Shown here piece after piece: positions 17,145 to 24,018 of a stretch of 33,807 nucleotides of DNA (positions are counted from its first letter, which is position 1; every line of letters starts with the position of its first letter). This DNA comes from a virus. The stretch spans positions 1 through 33,807 of IMG/VR virus record IMGVR_UViG_3300047554_000285, one strand, 5' to 3'. A model generated the notes under the pieces. That model was not told the origin of the DNA and searched no databases. It saw only the letters and a program-made list of their open reading frames with translations. The translations under genes and the position numbers were made by a program.

Positions 17145-19006
17145 TGGCTAAAAACGCATGGGAAGACGCTCCGGTCGTTCAGGAAGAAGCGCCACAAGTA
17201 TCCACCTCAGTTTTCCAGCCTTCCGTGCCTTATTCTGGCGTGGCAGAGGCTGGTCGTGCTGTAGCGCAAGGCGCTACATTTGGCTTCGCTGATGAGCTAG
17301 AGGCGGCATTGCGCACCGGCAGAATTAGCGGCCCTGAATACGAAAAGCTGCGAAACCAATTACGCGCCCAGCAAGGTCAGTTCGGCCAAGATTATCCGAA
17401 CGTCAAAACGCCATTGGAATTGGCAGGTGGCATGATTGTGCCAGTTGGTGGATTTCAGGCTGCAAAACGCGCTGAAACAGGCACACAGACGATGTTGGCT
17501 GGCCAAGGATTACGTGGCCAAATGGCGCGTGGCGCTGGCGTGGGAGCCGCTACAGGCGCTCTATCTGGCGCTGGCTATGCTACCCAAGACACCGGCGAAG
17601 AAGCTGTCAAAGGCTCTATTTTTGGCGGTGTATTAGGCGGTACAGTTCCTGTTGCGCTTAAAGGCGCTGGTGGCGTTATTCGTAACGTCCTAAATGCTTC
17701 AGGCATTGGCGATCAGCAAGTGGCGGCCTCCAAGATGTTGGCCAACTACCTGCAAAAAGACAATTTAACACCTAACGAAGCAATGGCCGCATTGGATGAG
17801 TTGCGCCGCATTGGCGTACCTAATGCAACCCTAGCTGACCTTGGCGAGAATCTGCGTGGCTTGGCTTATAGCGCTTATGTGGTGCCATCTAAGGCTAAGA
17901 CAGGCACTCAGAACTTTTTGGAAAACCGCATCATTGACCAAAAGAATGATGTCGTTAAGGCGTTGGCCGACAAGGCTGGTTTAGATATAAATGTTAATGG
18001 CTACGAAAAACTTAATTCATTAATTGAGCAACAAAGCGATGCTGCAAAAAAAGCCTATCCAGCCGCTTATTCAAAGGAAGTGTATGCCAAAGACTTCCGT
18101 CAATTTATGGATCGCAATGTCTTTAAAAATGCGTACAAAGAAGCGGTTGCATTGGCTGACGTAAAAGGTCAAAAATTGCCGCCATTGGATGTGCTGTTAA
18201 GCGATCGTCGTGTTGCAACGGATGTGCTGCATCAACTAAAAATTGGCCTTGATCGTGTTATTGAAGGACACACCGTTAATGGCAAGACTGATAAGTATGG
18301 TCAAGCTGTTATAACCGTAAAAAATGAATTTAATGATTTGCTAAAGCAAAAAAATAAACTGTACGAAAAAGCCAACGAAGAATTTGCCGACTCAGCAAGA
18401 ATTCAACGTGCTTTAGAGTTGGGTCAGGATTATCAAAAGCTAGATGTTAAACAAGCTGCCGCAGAACTTAAAAAGTTTAACCCTGCCGAAAAAGAAGCAT
18501 TCCGAATGGGCATGATGGCTGACATTAACAATCGCCTTGGTGATTTCAAAGGCGGTGACTTTACTCGTCAGATATTCAAAAGCGATAACCAAAAAGCATT
18601 GGCTCGATTGGCTTTTGAAGATCAAAACAAATACAACGAATTTTCGCAGTTTATTAAAGGAATTGATGAGCAAGGAAAAACCGCCAAAAAAGTTATTGGT
18701 GGTTCACCAACCGGCGAACGCTTGGCTACTCAGCAAAATGTTGGTGAGATTGCGCAAATTGCTCAAAACGCTGCGCGTGGCGATCTGCTTGGTACAACTA
18801 GAGCATTGGCTAGTACATTGTTTTCTAGAGCAAAAGGCATTAGTTCTGAAACGTCTGAGGCATTGCAAAAGCGTTTATTTACGTCTAACCCTGATGAGCA
18901 GCGCGCCATTTTGAAAGAATTGCAGACAAGGACTCAGCGCCGACCAGTTGGCCTTTTGTCCGGTGCGGCTGCGACAGGTACGGCTACAGGAATATTAGGC
19001 GACTAA
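17144..19006 (+). CDS. Putative ejection / internal virion protein 3
   Basis: A 620-residue protein, the largest of the three. It shows AVAQGATFGFADELEAAL near residue 40, a sequence I associate with large phage internal virion proteins. A hydrophobic glycine-rich region follows (GAGVGAATGALSGAGYA and GGVLGGTVPVALKGAGG, residues about 125-180) that could insert in membranes. The remainder is helical with many charged residues. It ends in another glycine/alanine segment (LLSGAAATGTATGILGD). No peptidoglycan hydrolase motif is visible. The start overlaps the preceding stop by one base, and the next gene begins immediately after its stop. Confidence 0.65.
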   Translation: MAKNAWEDAPVVQEEAPQVSTSVFQPSVPYSGVAEAGRAVAQGATFGFADELEAALRTGRISGPEYEKLRNQLRAQQGQFGQDYPNVKTPLELAGGMIVPVGGFQAAKRAETGTQTMLAGQGLRGQMARGAGVGAATGALSGAGYATQDTGEEAVKGSIFGGVLGGTVPVALKGAGGVIRNVLNASGIGDQQVAASKMLANYLQKDNLTPNEAMAALDELRRIGVPNATLADLGENLRGLAYSAYVVPSKAKTGTQNFLENRIIDQKNDVVKALADKAGLDINVNGYEKLNSLIEQQSDAAKKAYPAAYSKEVYAKDFRQFMDRNVFKNAYKEAVALADVKGQKLPPLDVLLSDRRVATDVLHQLKIGLDRVIEGHTVNGKTDKYGQAVITVKNEFNDLLKQKNKLYEKANEEFADSARIQRALELGQDYQKLDVKQAAAELKKFNPAEKEAFRMGMMADINNRLGDFKGGDFTRQIFKSDNQKALARLAFEDQNKYNEFSQFIKGIDEQGKTAKKVIGGSPTGERLATQQNVGEIAQIAQNAARGDLLGTTRALASTLFSRAKGISSETSEALQKRLFTSNPDEQRAILKELQTRTQRRPVGLLSGAAATGTATGILGD

Positions 19007-19687
19007 ATGCCATTTGCGCTGATCGCAGCGGCAAATACGGCTATTGCAGCAGCTAAAGCCGGATGCAAACTTTATAAAGACATCAAGAATGCAGCCGGTG
19101 ATGTCAAAGAGGTGTTGGATGATCTGAAATCGCAATTCAGTAAGATTCAGAATCCAACACCAGAGCAAAAGATTCAGTTCAATGAAGAAGTACAGAAGGT
19201 TCAAAAGATAGCAAAGACTGACCCGAATGATGCGCTTGGCGAGATTGGCGAACATTTAGGTAAGTTCTTAGATGCGTTTGATATGATTGAGAAACTCTTT
19301 TTGCAGGAAGAGCGTGATTCAAAAAAGGTTTACAAGGGCGAAGAATCAATCGGGCGACGCGCTTTGCGCAGAGTGTTAATCCGAAGTCGATTGAACTCTA
19401 TGTACGCCGATATCCGCACCGAAATGACGTACAACGCACCGGCTGAATTGGGTGACTTGTATACCCGCTTTGAGAAAATGTGGGGACAGATTCAGGAAGA
19501 ACAGCGGATTGCTAACGCCGAAGAAATGCGAACGATACAAATGGCCGCAGCGAAACGCCGAAGAGCTATTAGAAAGATCAAGGAAAATGCGACATGGTTT
19601 GGCGCGGTTCTGTTCGTGACCCTATGGTTAATAAGTCTCCTACTACTGATAAGGACGAGCAAGACAATATCCCTTGGGTATTATTAA
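19007..19687 (+). CDS. Coiled-coil protein with C-terminal membrane anchor
   Basis: A 226-residue protein. An alanine-rich hydrophobic N-terminus (ALIAAANTAIAAAKAGCKLY) precedes long charged helices. A basic segment (AAAKRRRAIRKIKE) then leads to one clear membrane span (WFGAVLFVTLWLISLLLLI, about residues 197-215). The 'positive inside' rule suggests the bulk stays cytoplasmic or intravirion. It sits between the ejection genes and lysis genes and could belong to either group. It begins directly after the previous stop and shares its 3' 94 bp with the next gene in another frame. I do not recognise the family beyond similar phage membrane proteins. Confidence 0.6.
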   Translation: MPFALIAAANTAIAAAKAGCKLYKDIKNAAGDVKEVLDDLKSQFSKIQNPTPEQKIQFNEEVQKVQKIAKTDPNDALGEIGEHLGKFLDAFDMIEKLFLQEERDSKKVYKGEESIGRRALRRVLIRSRLNSMYADIRTEMTYNAPAELGDLYTRFEKMWGQIQEEQRIANAEEMRTIQMAAAKRRRAIRKIKENATWFGAVLFVTLWLISLLLLIRTSKTISLGYY

Positions 19688-19887
19688 TCTGCTTAGTCAC
19701 GATGGTGTTGACGCTGGCTATTGCGCTGCCACTAGTTGGTTTAGCGATTATGGACGCTAACAATGCAACGAATGCGGCCATCATTGAAGTTGATAGAATG
19801 CGCAGGATACGCAAATTGATGATGAAGGAACTAGAGGAAAAAAATGCTAACTCTGAGCCAACTGAAGCAGTTACTCCCAAGGAATAA
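19594..19887 (+). CDS. Small membrane protein overlapping its neighbours (possible holin or antiholin)
   Basis: A 97-residue protein with one hydrophobic span (VLLICLVTMVLTLAIALPLV and GLAIM, about residues 29-53), a charged N-terminus and a charged helix after the span. ATG at 19594 has AAGGA about 10 bases upstream; an internal ATG at 19624 lacks a ribosome site. It overlaps the preceding gene by 94 bp and the endolysin gene by 44 bp, which is heavy overlap even for this genome. The place just before the endolysin suits a holin or accessory lysis membrane protein, but the evidence is only topology and position. Confidence 0.55.
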   Translation: MVWRGSVRDPMVNKSPTTDKDEQDNIPWVLLICLVTMVLTLAIALPLVGLAIMDANNATNAAIIEVDRMRRIRKLMMKELEEKNANSEPTEAVTPKE

Positions 19888-20479
19888 ATATGTCGAACAT
19901 TGGCATAATGCTTTGCATCAACTGCTTCCTGACTATGACATTAATACCCCTCATCGTATTGCTGCTTTTGTAGCGCAATGCAGCCATGAATCTGGCGGTT
20001 TTACGACGCTAAAAGAAAACCTGAATTACAAACCCCAATCCCTTCGACGACTTTTCCCTAAATATTTTCCAGATGACGCTATCGCTAACCAGTATTGTGC
20101 GCGCCCTAACAAGCAAGAGGCTATCGCAAACCGTGTTTATTCTAACCGCATGGGCAACGGTGATGAGTCTAGCGGTGATGGCTACCGCTTTTGTGGCCGT
20201 GGTCTTATCCAGCTTACTGGTCGGTCAAACTATCAATCCTTTGCAGATTCTATTGAGGTGGATGGTCGCCCACTAAAGATCGACGAAGTGCCAGAATATT
20301 TGGCCACGTTTGAGGGCGCAGCGCAGAGCGCGTGCTGGTTTTGGGAGACAAATGGCTTGAATCAGTGGGCAGATAAATCTGACCTAGTTACATTAACTAA
20401 GCGCATAAATGGAGGCACCATTGGACTCGAAGATCGCAAAAAGCATTATGAGCATGCTCTTCATGTGCTTGGTGCTTAA
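19844..20479 (+). CDS. Endolysin, GH19 chitinase-like muramidase
   Basis: A 211-residue peptidoglycan hydrolase of glycoside hydrolase family 19. The first catalytic glutamate lies in QCSHESGGF (E49) and the second in GNGDESSGDGYRF (E108), followed by the family signature GRGLIQLTGRSNY. The protein has no signal peptide or membrane anchor, so it needs a holin to reach the cell wall. The length is normal for single-domain phage endolysins. GAGGAAAAAA precedes the ATG. It overlaps the preceding small membrane gene by 44 bp and contains the TTG start of the next lipoprotein gene within its 3' end. Confidence 0.93.
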   Translation: MLTLSQLKQLLPRNKYVEHWHNALHQLLPDYDINTPHRIAAFVAQCSHESGGFTTLKENLNYKPQSLRRLFPKYFPDDAIANQYCARPNKQEAIANRVYSNRMGNGDESSGDGYRFCGRGLIQLTGRSNYQSFADSIEVDGRPLKIDEVPEYLATFEGAAQSACWFWETNGLNQWADKSDLVTLTKRINGGTIGLEDRKKHYEHALHVLGA

Positions 20480-20615
20480 TGCTTGTCAAGACCGTTTTAG
20501 GTATCCTTGCCAAGACCCTAAGAATTGGGATACGCCCGAATGTAAGCCGCCCATTTGCACTGCAACTGGTACGTGCCCTGAAGATGTCACGCAACCGGAA
20601 AAGGTGACTAAATGA
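20421..20615 (+). CDS. Small phage lipoprotein in lysis cassette (TTG start)
   Basis: A 64-residue protein starting at TTG 20421. A perfect GGAGG (20411-20415) lies 5 bases upstream. The predicted N-terminus MDSKIAKSIMSMLFMCLVLN has a short basic part, a hydrophobic core and a lipobox ending LNAC, so the cysteine at about residue 22 would be lipidated. The mature part is cysteine and proline rich (QDRFRYPCQDPKNWDTPECK, then PPICTATGTCPED). I recognise this style of lipoprotein from other aquatic phages, but its role is unknown. Alternative starts are ATG 20409 and ATG 20448; neither has as good a ribosome site and signal peptide. It overlaps the endolysin by 59 bp. Confidence 0.7.
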   Translation: MDSKIAKSIMSMLFMCLVLNACQDRFRYPCQDPKNWDTPECKPPICTATGTCPEDVTQPEKVTK

Positions 20616-21028
20616 CCGAAGAAAATCTAAATGCCTGGCTAAAGTTTGCCATTGGTATCTGTTTCTGTCTTATCTTGATGATGATGGCGTCGCTTTCCAT
20701 GTATTCGGTCGTGTTTGTGACCCAGCCAATGAGCGGCATGGCTCCAGCGGATAAGCAGTTTTTCTTACTGCTTTCTGACATGTCGAAGTACATTCTAGGC
20801 GCGCTGGCGACCTTGATTGCTGTTAAAGGCAAAGATCAATTCGTGCCGCCTGGCTTGTCTACTGCCAAGGAGCGCGAAGAGGCGATGAAACCTACGCCAC
20901 CAACTACGCCAACACCAACTAAGCGAACAGAGCCAACGATTGAGCCTGTAGCAGCGGCTGCGCCTGTTGTTTTAGGATTCAATGGTAAACCTGCCCCACC
21001 ACCTGCACCACAACCGGAGATCGAATGA
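20612..21028 (+). CDS. Holin-like membrane protein with proline-rich tail
   Basis: A 138-residue protein with two hydrophobic spans: about residues 10-36 (WLKFAIGICFCLILMMMASL and following) and about 58-72 (YILGALATLIAVKG). The second half is a proline/threonine-rich tail (KPTPPTTPTPTKRTEP and PAPPPAPQPEIE). Two spans beside an endolysin and spanins make it the best holin candidate, although the long proline-rich tail is not typical of holins. It overlaps the lipoprotein gene before it by 4 bp (ATGA) and the small secreted protein after it by 4 bp. Confidence 0.6.
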   Translation: MTEENLNAWLKFAIGICFCLILMMMASLSMYSVVFVTQPMSGMAPADKQFFLLLSDMSKYILGALATLIAVKGKDQFVPPGLSTAKEREEAMKPTPPTTPTPTKRTEPTIEPVAAAAPVVLGFNGKPAPPPAPQPEIE

Positions 21029-21186
21029 TGAAATCATTTATTGCACTTATTGCGTTTGTTCCACTTATTGCGTTTGCCGGTGGTGAAATGAAGAAGGTTT
21101 GTCACGACGAAAAAGGCAAGCAGGTCTGTAAGACGATTAAAGTTCACAAGAAGCTAGAAGGCGCGACGAAAGTACCGCCTAAATGA
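21025..21186 (+). CDS. Small secreted protein of 53 residues
   Basis: A short gene coupled on both sides by ATGA overlaps. The N-terminus (MMKSFIALIAFVPLIAFAGG) is a clear signal peptide with a likely cleavage site after AFA. The mature part is small, basic and has two cysteines (MKKVCHDEKGKQVCKTIKVH then KKLEGATKVPPK), which could form a disulfide in the periplasm. I recognise similar short proteins in lysis regions of other phages, but the function is not known. Length, signal peptide and tight coupling make it a real gene despite its size. Confidence 0.72.
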   Translation: MMKSFIALIAFVPLIAFAGGEMKKVCHDEKGKQVCKTIKVHKKLEGATKVPPK

Positions 21187-21641
21187 ATCCATATTTCATT
21201 GCTGGCAGTGTCTTAGCCGTGGTATTTGCTTATGGCGCTGGGCATTGGCAGGGCGACTCGGCTGGGCAAGCTAAAGTCCAAGCGCAATGGGACAAAGAAA
21301 AAGCCAAACAAATGGCCGAGTACGCTGAAAATATGCGCATCGCTCGAGAGAAAGAACAAGCATTGCAGGAAGGCGCAAATAATTTACGCGAGGAAAAAGA
21401 CCGTGAGCTTAAAAAAGTGGCCGATACTAACCGTATTCTTCTTGGCAGCTTGCGCAACCGGCCAGAGCGCCCCGCCGAAGGCAGTCCCTTGTCCAGTACC
21501 GCCGGCGCTTGTGTTGGAGCCACCGGCGCGCAACTGGCAAAAGGAGATGCAGAATTTCTTGCAGGGTACAGTGCCGACGCAGCCAGTCTCAAAGCAGCCT
21601 TAGACCAGTGCGTCAAGCAGTACGAATCGCTTCGCCATTAA
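21183..21641 (+). CDS. Rz: Inner-membrane spanin subunit (Rz-like)
   Basis: A 152-residue protein with an uncleaved N-terminal signal-anchor (YFIAGSVLAVVFAYGAGHW, about residues 4-22). A long charged coiled coil follows (AKVQAQWDKEKAKQMAEYAE onward, about 30-90). The C-terminal periplasmic part has two cysteines. This is the classic i-spanin plan. Together with the embedded lipoprotein gene at 21403-21603 it would fuse inner and outer membranes in the last step of lysis. The gene is the last of the rightward operon. Its stop overlaps the stop region of the convergent gene on the other strand by 4 bp. Confidence 0.85.
   Translation: MNPYFIAGSVLAVVFAYGAGHWQGDSAGQAKVQAQWDKEKAKQMAEYAENMRIAREKEQALQEGANNLREEKDRELKKVADTNRILLGSLRNRPERPAEGSPLSSTAGACVGATGAQLAKGDAEFLAGYSADAASLKAALDQCVKQYESLRH
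21403..21603 (+). CDS. Rz1: Outer-membrane spanin lipoprotein (Rz1-like), embedded in Rz
   Basis: A 66-residue reading frame lying wholly inside the Rz gene in another frame. GTG at 21403 has GAGG 9 bases upstream. The predicted start MSLKKWPILTVFFLAACATG has a basic n-region, a hydrophobic core and the lipobox LAAC, so the cysteine at about 17 would be lipidated. The mature part is proline-rich (QSAPPKAVPCPVPPALVLEP), as expected for o-spanins. The fully nested arrangement is the same as lambda Rz/Rz1. The frame extends upstream to 21226, but the GTG with its ribosome site best explains the signal peptide. Confidence 0.82.
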   Translation: MSLKKWPILTVFFLAACATGQSAPPKAVPCPVPPALVLEPPARNWQKEMQNFLQGTVPTQPVSKQP

Positions 21642-21880
21642 TAATACGACGGTCGCGGCGCACAGGTAACGTCAACCACCACATCCGATGTGCGCCCTGA
21701 AATCTTGCGTTTGGCTAGTATCATCACGGCTCTGGTGCGATTAGATTCGCAATCTTGAATGGCCATGATGACCTCGTTGCGGCTCATGGGTTGAATATCT
21801 TTTTCCACCGTCAATGCGGTGTTTGGCATATCGAATGCTGCGCATCCGGTTAGAAAAATAAGTGGTAGTAGTTTTTTCAT
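21638..21880 (-). CDS. Small lipoprotein, last gene of the leftward operon
   Basis: An 80-residue protein with a lipoprotein signal peptide: MKKLLPLIFLTGCAAF with the lipobox LTGC, so the cysteine at residue 13 would be lipidated. The mature part (MSRNEVIMAIQDCESNRTRA then VMILAKRKISGRT) resembles small lipoproteins I have seen near spanin genes in podoviruses. It faces the lysis cassette from the other strand, sharing 4 bp with the Rz stop. GAGAG lies about 7 bases upstream of the ATG. It may affect the envelope or superinfection, but that is speculation. Confidence 0.65.
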   Translation of the reverse strand: MKKLLPLIFLTGCAAFDMPNTALTVEKDIQPMSRNEVIMAIQDCESNRTRAVMILAKRKISGRTSDVVVDVTCAPRPSYY

Positions 21881-21893
21881 GATTTCTCTCTTT

Positions 21894-22082
21894 TTAGTGT
21901 TCGACTATTTGCTCGATGCCTTGAGCGCAACGCATACGAAATTCAGCCCATTTTCTGATAAATTTTGGGTCTTCTGATGGTGGTATCCAGCGATGATTGG
22001 CGCGCCATCGAATAGTTACATCCGTAGTTGATGGTGTATAAACATAATGGTCGCCCATATTCATATCGTTACGTTTCCTCAT
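21894..22082 (-). CDS. Hypothetical small basic protein
   Basis: A 62-residue protein I do not recognise, tryptophan and arginine rich (DVTIRWRANHRWIPPSEDPK, then FIRKWAEFRMRC). There is no membrane span. The start at 22082 is chosen because a perfect GGAGG lies 7 bases upstream (22090-22094); the ATG at 22103 with a weaker AGGA would add seven residues. The start lies inside the 3' end of the upstream gene by 14 bp, so translation is probably coupled. Confidence 0.55.
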   Translation of the reverse strand: MRKRNDMNMGDHYVYTPSTTDVTIRWRANHRWIPPSEDPKFIRKWAEFRMRCAQGIEQIVEH

Positions 22083-22326
22083 TTTTTTTCCTCCGGTCTT
22101 CATTTTTCCTTCTGGTTAAAACTTCTTTCTTGTTTGCTAATGCAACCTCCGCTTTAGTATAGATAGGTTTTGGTTCCGGTGGTGGCAACAGAGCCAGCCA
22201 GACTTCGCCGGTATAGGCAGAAAAACCGCATTTGTGGCATTTACGCAACCGTCTAACGCCGCCTGGTTGCTTTTGCGTCCACGTTACATTTGTTTTACCA
22301 CCGCAATCTTTACAGTTCATTATCAT
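22069..22326 (-). CDS. Small zinc-ribbon protein
   Basis: An 85-residue protein with two CxxC knuckles: NCKDCGGKTNVTW near the N-terminus and RKCHKCGFSAYTGEVW about 25 residues later. Together they would bind one zinc in a ribbon fold, common in small phage nucleic-acid-binding proteins. The C-terminal half is a highly charged helix (LTRRKNEDRRKKNEET). Either ATG at 22326 or 22320 may be used; neither has a strong ribosome site, and the start lies within the 3' end of the upstream membrane miniprotein gene, so coupling is likely. The specific role is unknown. Confidence 0.62.
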   Translation of the reverse strand: MIMNCKDCGGKTNVTWTQKQPGGVRRLRKCHKCGFSAYTGEVWLALLPPPEPKPIYTKAEVALANKKEVLTRRKNEDRRKKNEET

Positions 22327-22414
22327 CCATCATTAAGTAAGCAATTAATCCAGCTACACCAACAGTAACGCCAGCACCTATTAACATCGCTCCAATGGCT
22401 GCAACGGCAATCAT
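22310..22414 (-). CDS. 34-residue single-span membrane miniprotein
   Basis: A very short gene supported by context. ATG at 22414 forms ATGA with the upstream stop and has AAGGGG 6 bases upstream. The product is almost entirely one hydrophobic span rich in glycine and alanine (IAVAAIGAMLIGAGVTVGVA then GLIAYLMM), followed by an acidic tail DDNEL. Its end overlaps the start of the zinc-ribbon gene by 17 bp. Small membrane peptides like this occur in early phage operons. The function is unknown; it could modulate a host membrane protein. Confidence 0.55.
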   Translation of the reverse strand: MIAVAAIGAMLIGAGVTVGVAGLIAYLMMDDNEL

Positions 22415-22707
22415 TTTTTCCCCTTCCATTGAATCATTTCAACAGATTTCAATTCATTGGTTCCTGCATCAAATACCAACGAAATATTTGGAAATCGTGC
22501 GCCAACATCAATAAACAATTCGCCGTTCAAAACGTGCGCATTTAATTCAATCACGTAGTCAGGCTTAATACGCAAACGGTATTCTGTATCTTCATTCCAT
22601 GTTGGATTGGGTGACTCTTCCCATGCTTGAGTGCGCTTAGAAAACTTTTGAATCTTTGCGCCTTCAGCCCATGCTTTGATTAATTTTGCGTGTTTGTGTT
22701 CAGTCAT
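22411..22707 (-). CDS. Conserved small phage protein (HKHAKLIKAWAEGAKIQ type)
   Basis: A 98-residue protein. The N-terminal MTEHKHAKLIKAWAEGAKIQ followed by WEESPNPTWNEDTEYRLRIK resembles a common accessory phage protein. Its members carry a small beta domain recognising or mimicking a modified 'W.D...P.W.....YR' pattern, and no function is established. The C-terminal part is beta-rich. ATG at 22707 is chosen because AAGGGG lies about 8 bases upstream; an earlier ATG would add only a poor-looking extension. It overlaps both neighbours by a few bases. Confidence 0.62.
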   Translation of the reverse strand: MTEHKHAKLIKAWAEGAKIQKFSKRTQAWEESPNPTWNEDTEYRLRIKPDYVIELNAHVLNGELFIDVGARFPNISLVFDAGTNELKSVEMIQWKGKK

Positions 22708-22897
22708 TTTTCTTCCCCTTAATAAGATCAACTAATTCCGCATAAGCTGATTTACTGTGAGTATATGTTTTGGCTACTACGACCTCTCTGGCAACAGACG
22801 CTATATCATCCAATCGACGAATCATTGCAGCCGCTTCGTTGTGGCGCTCGTCGGTGGCCGTTTCATCAAGCCATGCGGCCATTAATTTTGGATTCAT
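22700..22897 (-). CDS. Hypothetical small helical protein
   Basis: A 65-residue protein, mostly helical and charged (MNPKLMAAWLDETATDERHN, then EAAAMIRRLDDIASVAREVV). It resembles short phage proteins with an 'EAA.MIRRLD' helix, which appear in early operons of many phages without known function. ATG at 22897 has AAGGAG 7 bases upstream and forms ATGA with the upstream stop. It has no cysteine motif or membrane span. Confidence 0.58.
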   Translation of the reverse strand: MNPKLMAAWLDETATDERHNEAAAMIRRLDDIASVAREVVVAKTYTHSKSAYAELVDLIKGKKND

Positions 22898-23085
22898 TGT
22901 TTCTCCTTCAATGATCTTGGTATCTTTGGTTTTGGACACCAACCAATACACGTGTCATCCCACACACCAATAACGCATACAAAGCCCGGATTCAATAACA
23001 ACATGCTCGTGCCCCTTGGTGGTGGGTCAACATCAGGATCACGGAAGTACAGTTGATCTGTTGTGGCTTGTTGGAACTTATCCAT
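22894..23085 (-). CDS. Hypothetical small protein, aromatic and proline rich
   Basis: A 63-residue protein. The pattern YFRDPDVDPPPRGTSMLLLN followed by PGFVCVIGVWDDTCIGWCPK resembles a widespread small phage domain, possibly DUF551-like, in which a proline-rich turn precedes a beta hairpin with W and D residues. The assignment to that family is tentative. The start lacks a strong ribosome site but overlaps the upstream gene by 8 bp, consistent with coupling. The end overlaps the next start as ATGA. Confidence 0.55.
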   Translation of the reverse strand: MDKFQQATTDQLYFRDPDVDPPPRGTSMLLLNPGFVCVIGVWDDTCIGWCPKPKIPRSLKEKQ

Positions 23086-23470
23086 TCTTTTCTTTCAGCT
23101 TGGCTTCAATGGCGCGGGCAAAAGGCTTTAAACGATACAGAACATCCCCTTTGCTTTGACTCCATGCCGCAGCCATTTCCTCATCCGTCAGTCCTACCCA
23201 TTCGCGCTGTGGTGGGGCGGTGTAGAGTGGTGTCACAGGCCAACCCTTTTCTTTCCAACGCTCTGACATTTTCTTACTGTATGTAGTCGCTGATTTATCT
23301 TCCCTATGATCTTCCGTGAACCACGCCACCGGCTCCGGTTCAGGTTCGCTTAGTTTGGCGCGTAGGGTTTCAATTGCTGTTTCTGTGTCCGGTTCTTCTT
23401 GCTCATCTAGCCACAGTATCAACAAGTTCAAAACATTCTGCGCTTCTCCGCGTGTAAGTGTGATGGTCAT
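23078..23470 (-). CDS. Modular small phage protein with PVAWF / PLYTAPPQREW motif
   Basis: A 130-residue protein in two parts. The N-terminus (MTITLTRGEAQNVLNLLILW) is helical. The central segment EPEPVAWFTEDH...WPVTPLYTAPPQREWVGLTD is a module I recognise in many phage accessory proteins, often attached to different partners, with no assigned function. The C-terminal helix ends FARAIEAKLKEKNG. ATG at 23470 has GAGGC at 5-9 bases upstream; an ATG at 23512 would overlap the neighbour more heavily. Confidence 0.6.
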   Translation of the reverse strand: MTITLTRGEAQNVLNLLILWLDEQEEPDTETAIETLRAKLSEPEPEPVAWFTEDHREDKSATTYSKKMSERWKEKGWPVTPLYTAPPQREWVGLTDEEMAAAWSQSKGDVLYRLKPFARAIEAKLKEKNG

Positions 23471-23477
23471 GGTTGCC

Positions 23478-23678
23478 TCACAGATCAGGGTCAATCCAAA
23501 ATCCTGAGCCAAAGATTAGCGGGATCGGATCATAGTCATCGCCCTCGGCTTCCATTAACTGACTTTGCAGCGTGAGGCACTGAGAGTGAAGGAACATTAC
23601 CTTGGCATATAACTCTTGACCGTCTTCCATCAAGCGGTTGTGCTCTTTCTTTAACTCGTTGATTTCTTTTGGTGTCAT
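23478..23678 (-). CDS. Hypothetical coiled-coil protein
   Basis: A 66-residue protein whose first 45 residues form a long amphipathic helix with heptad spacing (EINELKKEHNRLMEDGQELY then AKVMFLHSQCLTLQSQLMEA). It ends in a short acidic and aromatic tail (GDDYDPIPLIFGSGFWIDPD). It probably forms an oligomer. The family is not recognised. The start overlaps the upstream stop as ATGA, and a 7-bp gap separates it from the next gene. Confidence 0.52.
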   Translation of the reverse strand: MTPKEINELKKEHNRLMEDGQELYAKVMFLHSQCLTLQSQLMEAEGDDYDPIPLIFGSGFWIDPDL

Positions 23679-23821
23679 TGTGTGGTTTCCTCATCATTAA
23701 ATTTCATGTTAGCGGGGTGCGGTACATCATCATGCACAATTACTCCGTTTTCTAAAGGTAAAAACTTGCCGCAAACTACACAGTAATATCCATCAGCTTC
23801 TTCGCGTGTAAGAGTAATCAT
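23675..23821 (-). CDS. 48-residue CxxC small protein
   Basis: A short gene joined to both neighbours by ATGA overlaps. The product reads MITLTREEADGYYCVVCGKF, then LPLENGVIVHDDVPHPANMK, and ends acidic. One CxxC pair and two histidines (H30 and H35) give a possible four-ligand zinc site. Similar tiny proteins occur in early phage operons. The function is unknown. The exact coupling on both sides is the main evidence that it is translated. Confidence 0.55.
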   Translation of the reverse strand: MITLTREEADGYYCVVCGKFLPLENGVIVHDDVPHPANMKFNDEETTQ

Positions 23822-24018
23822 ATTGCCGCCTTTCTATACAACTTCGCCATGATCGTTTTAACGTCAGCAATCTTGCCTGTTCGGTTCATGTAAATGCTTT
23901 GAGTCTTATGCTCAAGGCATGGTTGGCAAATCCAGCGACCGCTCCCTCTGGTTTTGCGAAACTCACCGCCAGCTAAGTCGCGAGTGCTTTGGCAACTGGT
24001 GCAGAATTTAGTCTCCAT
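23818..24018 (-). CDS. Small zinc-finger protein
   Basis: A 66-residue basic protein with two CxxC pairs: TKFCTSCQSTRDLAGGEF near the N-terminus and RWICQPCLEHKTQS about 20 residues later. This layout is typical of small treble-clef or HNH-adjacent zinc fingers in phages, but no HNH catalytic motif is present. ATG at 24018 is chosen because AGGGGG lies 7 bases upstream, within a repeated ribosome-site cassette. A start at 24048 would add ten residues. It may bind nucleic acid or host protein. Confidence 0.6.
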   Translation of the reverse strand: METKFCTSCQSTRDLAGGEFRKTRGSGRWICQPCLEHKTQSIYMNRTGKIADVKTIMAKLYRKAAI

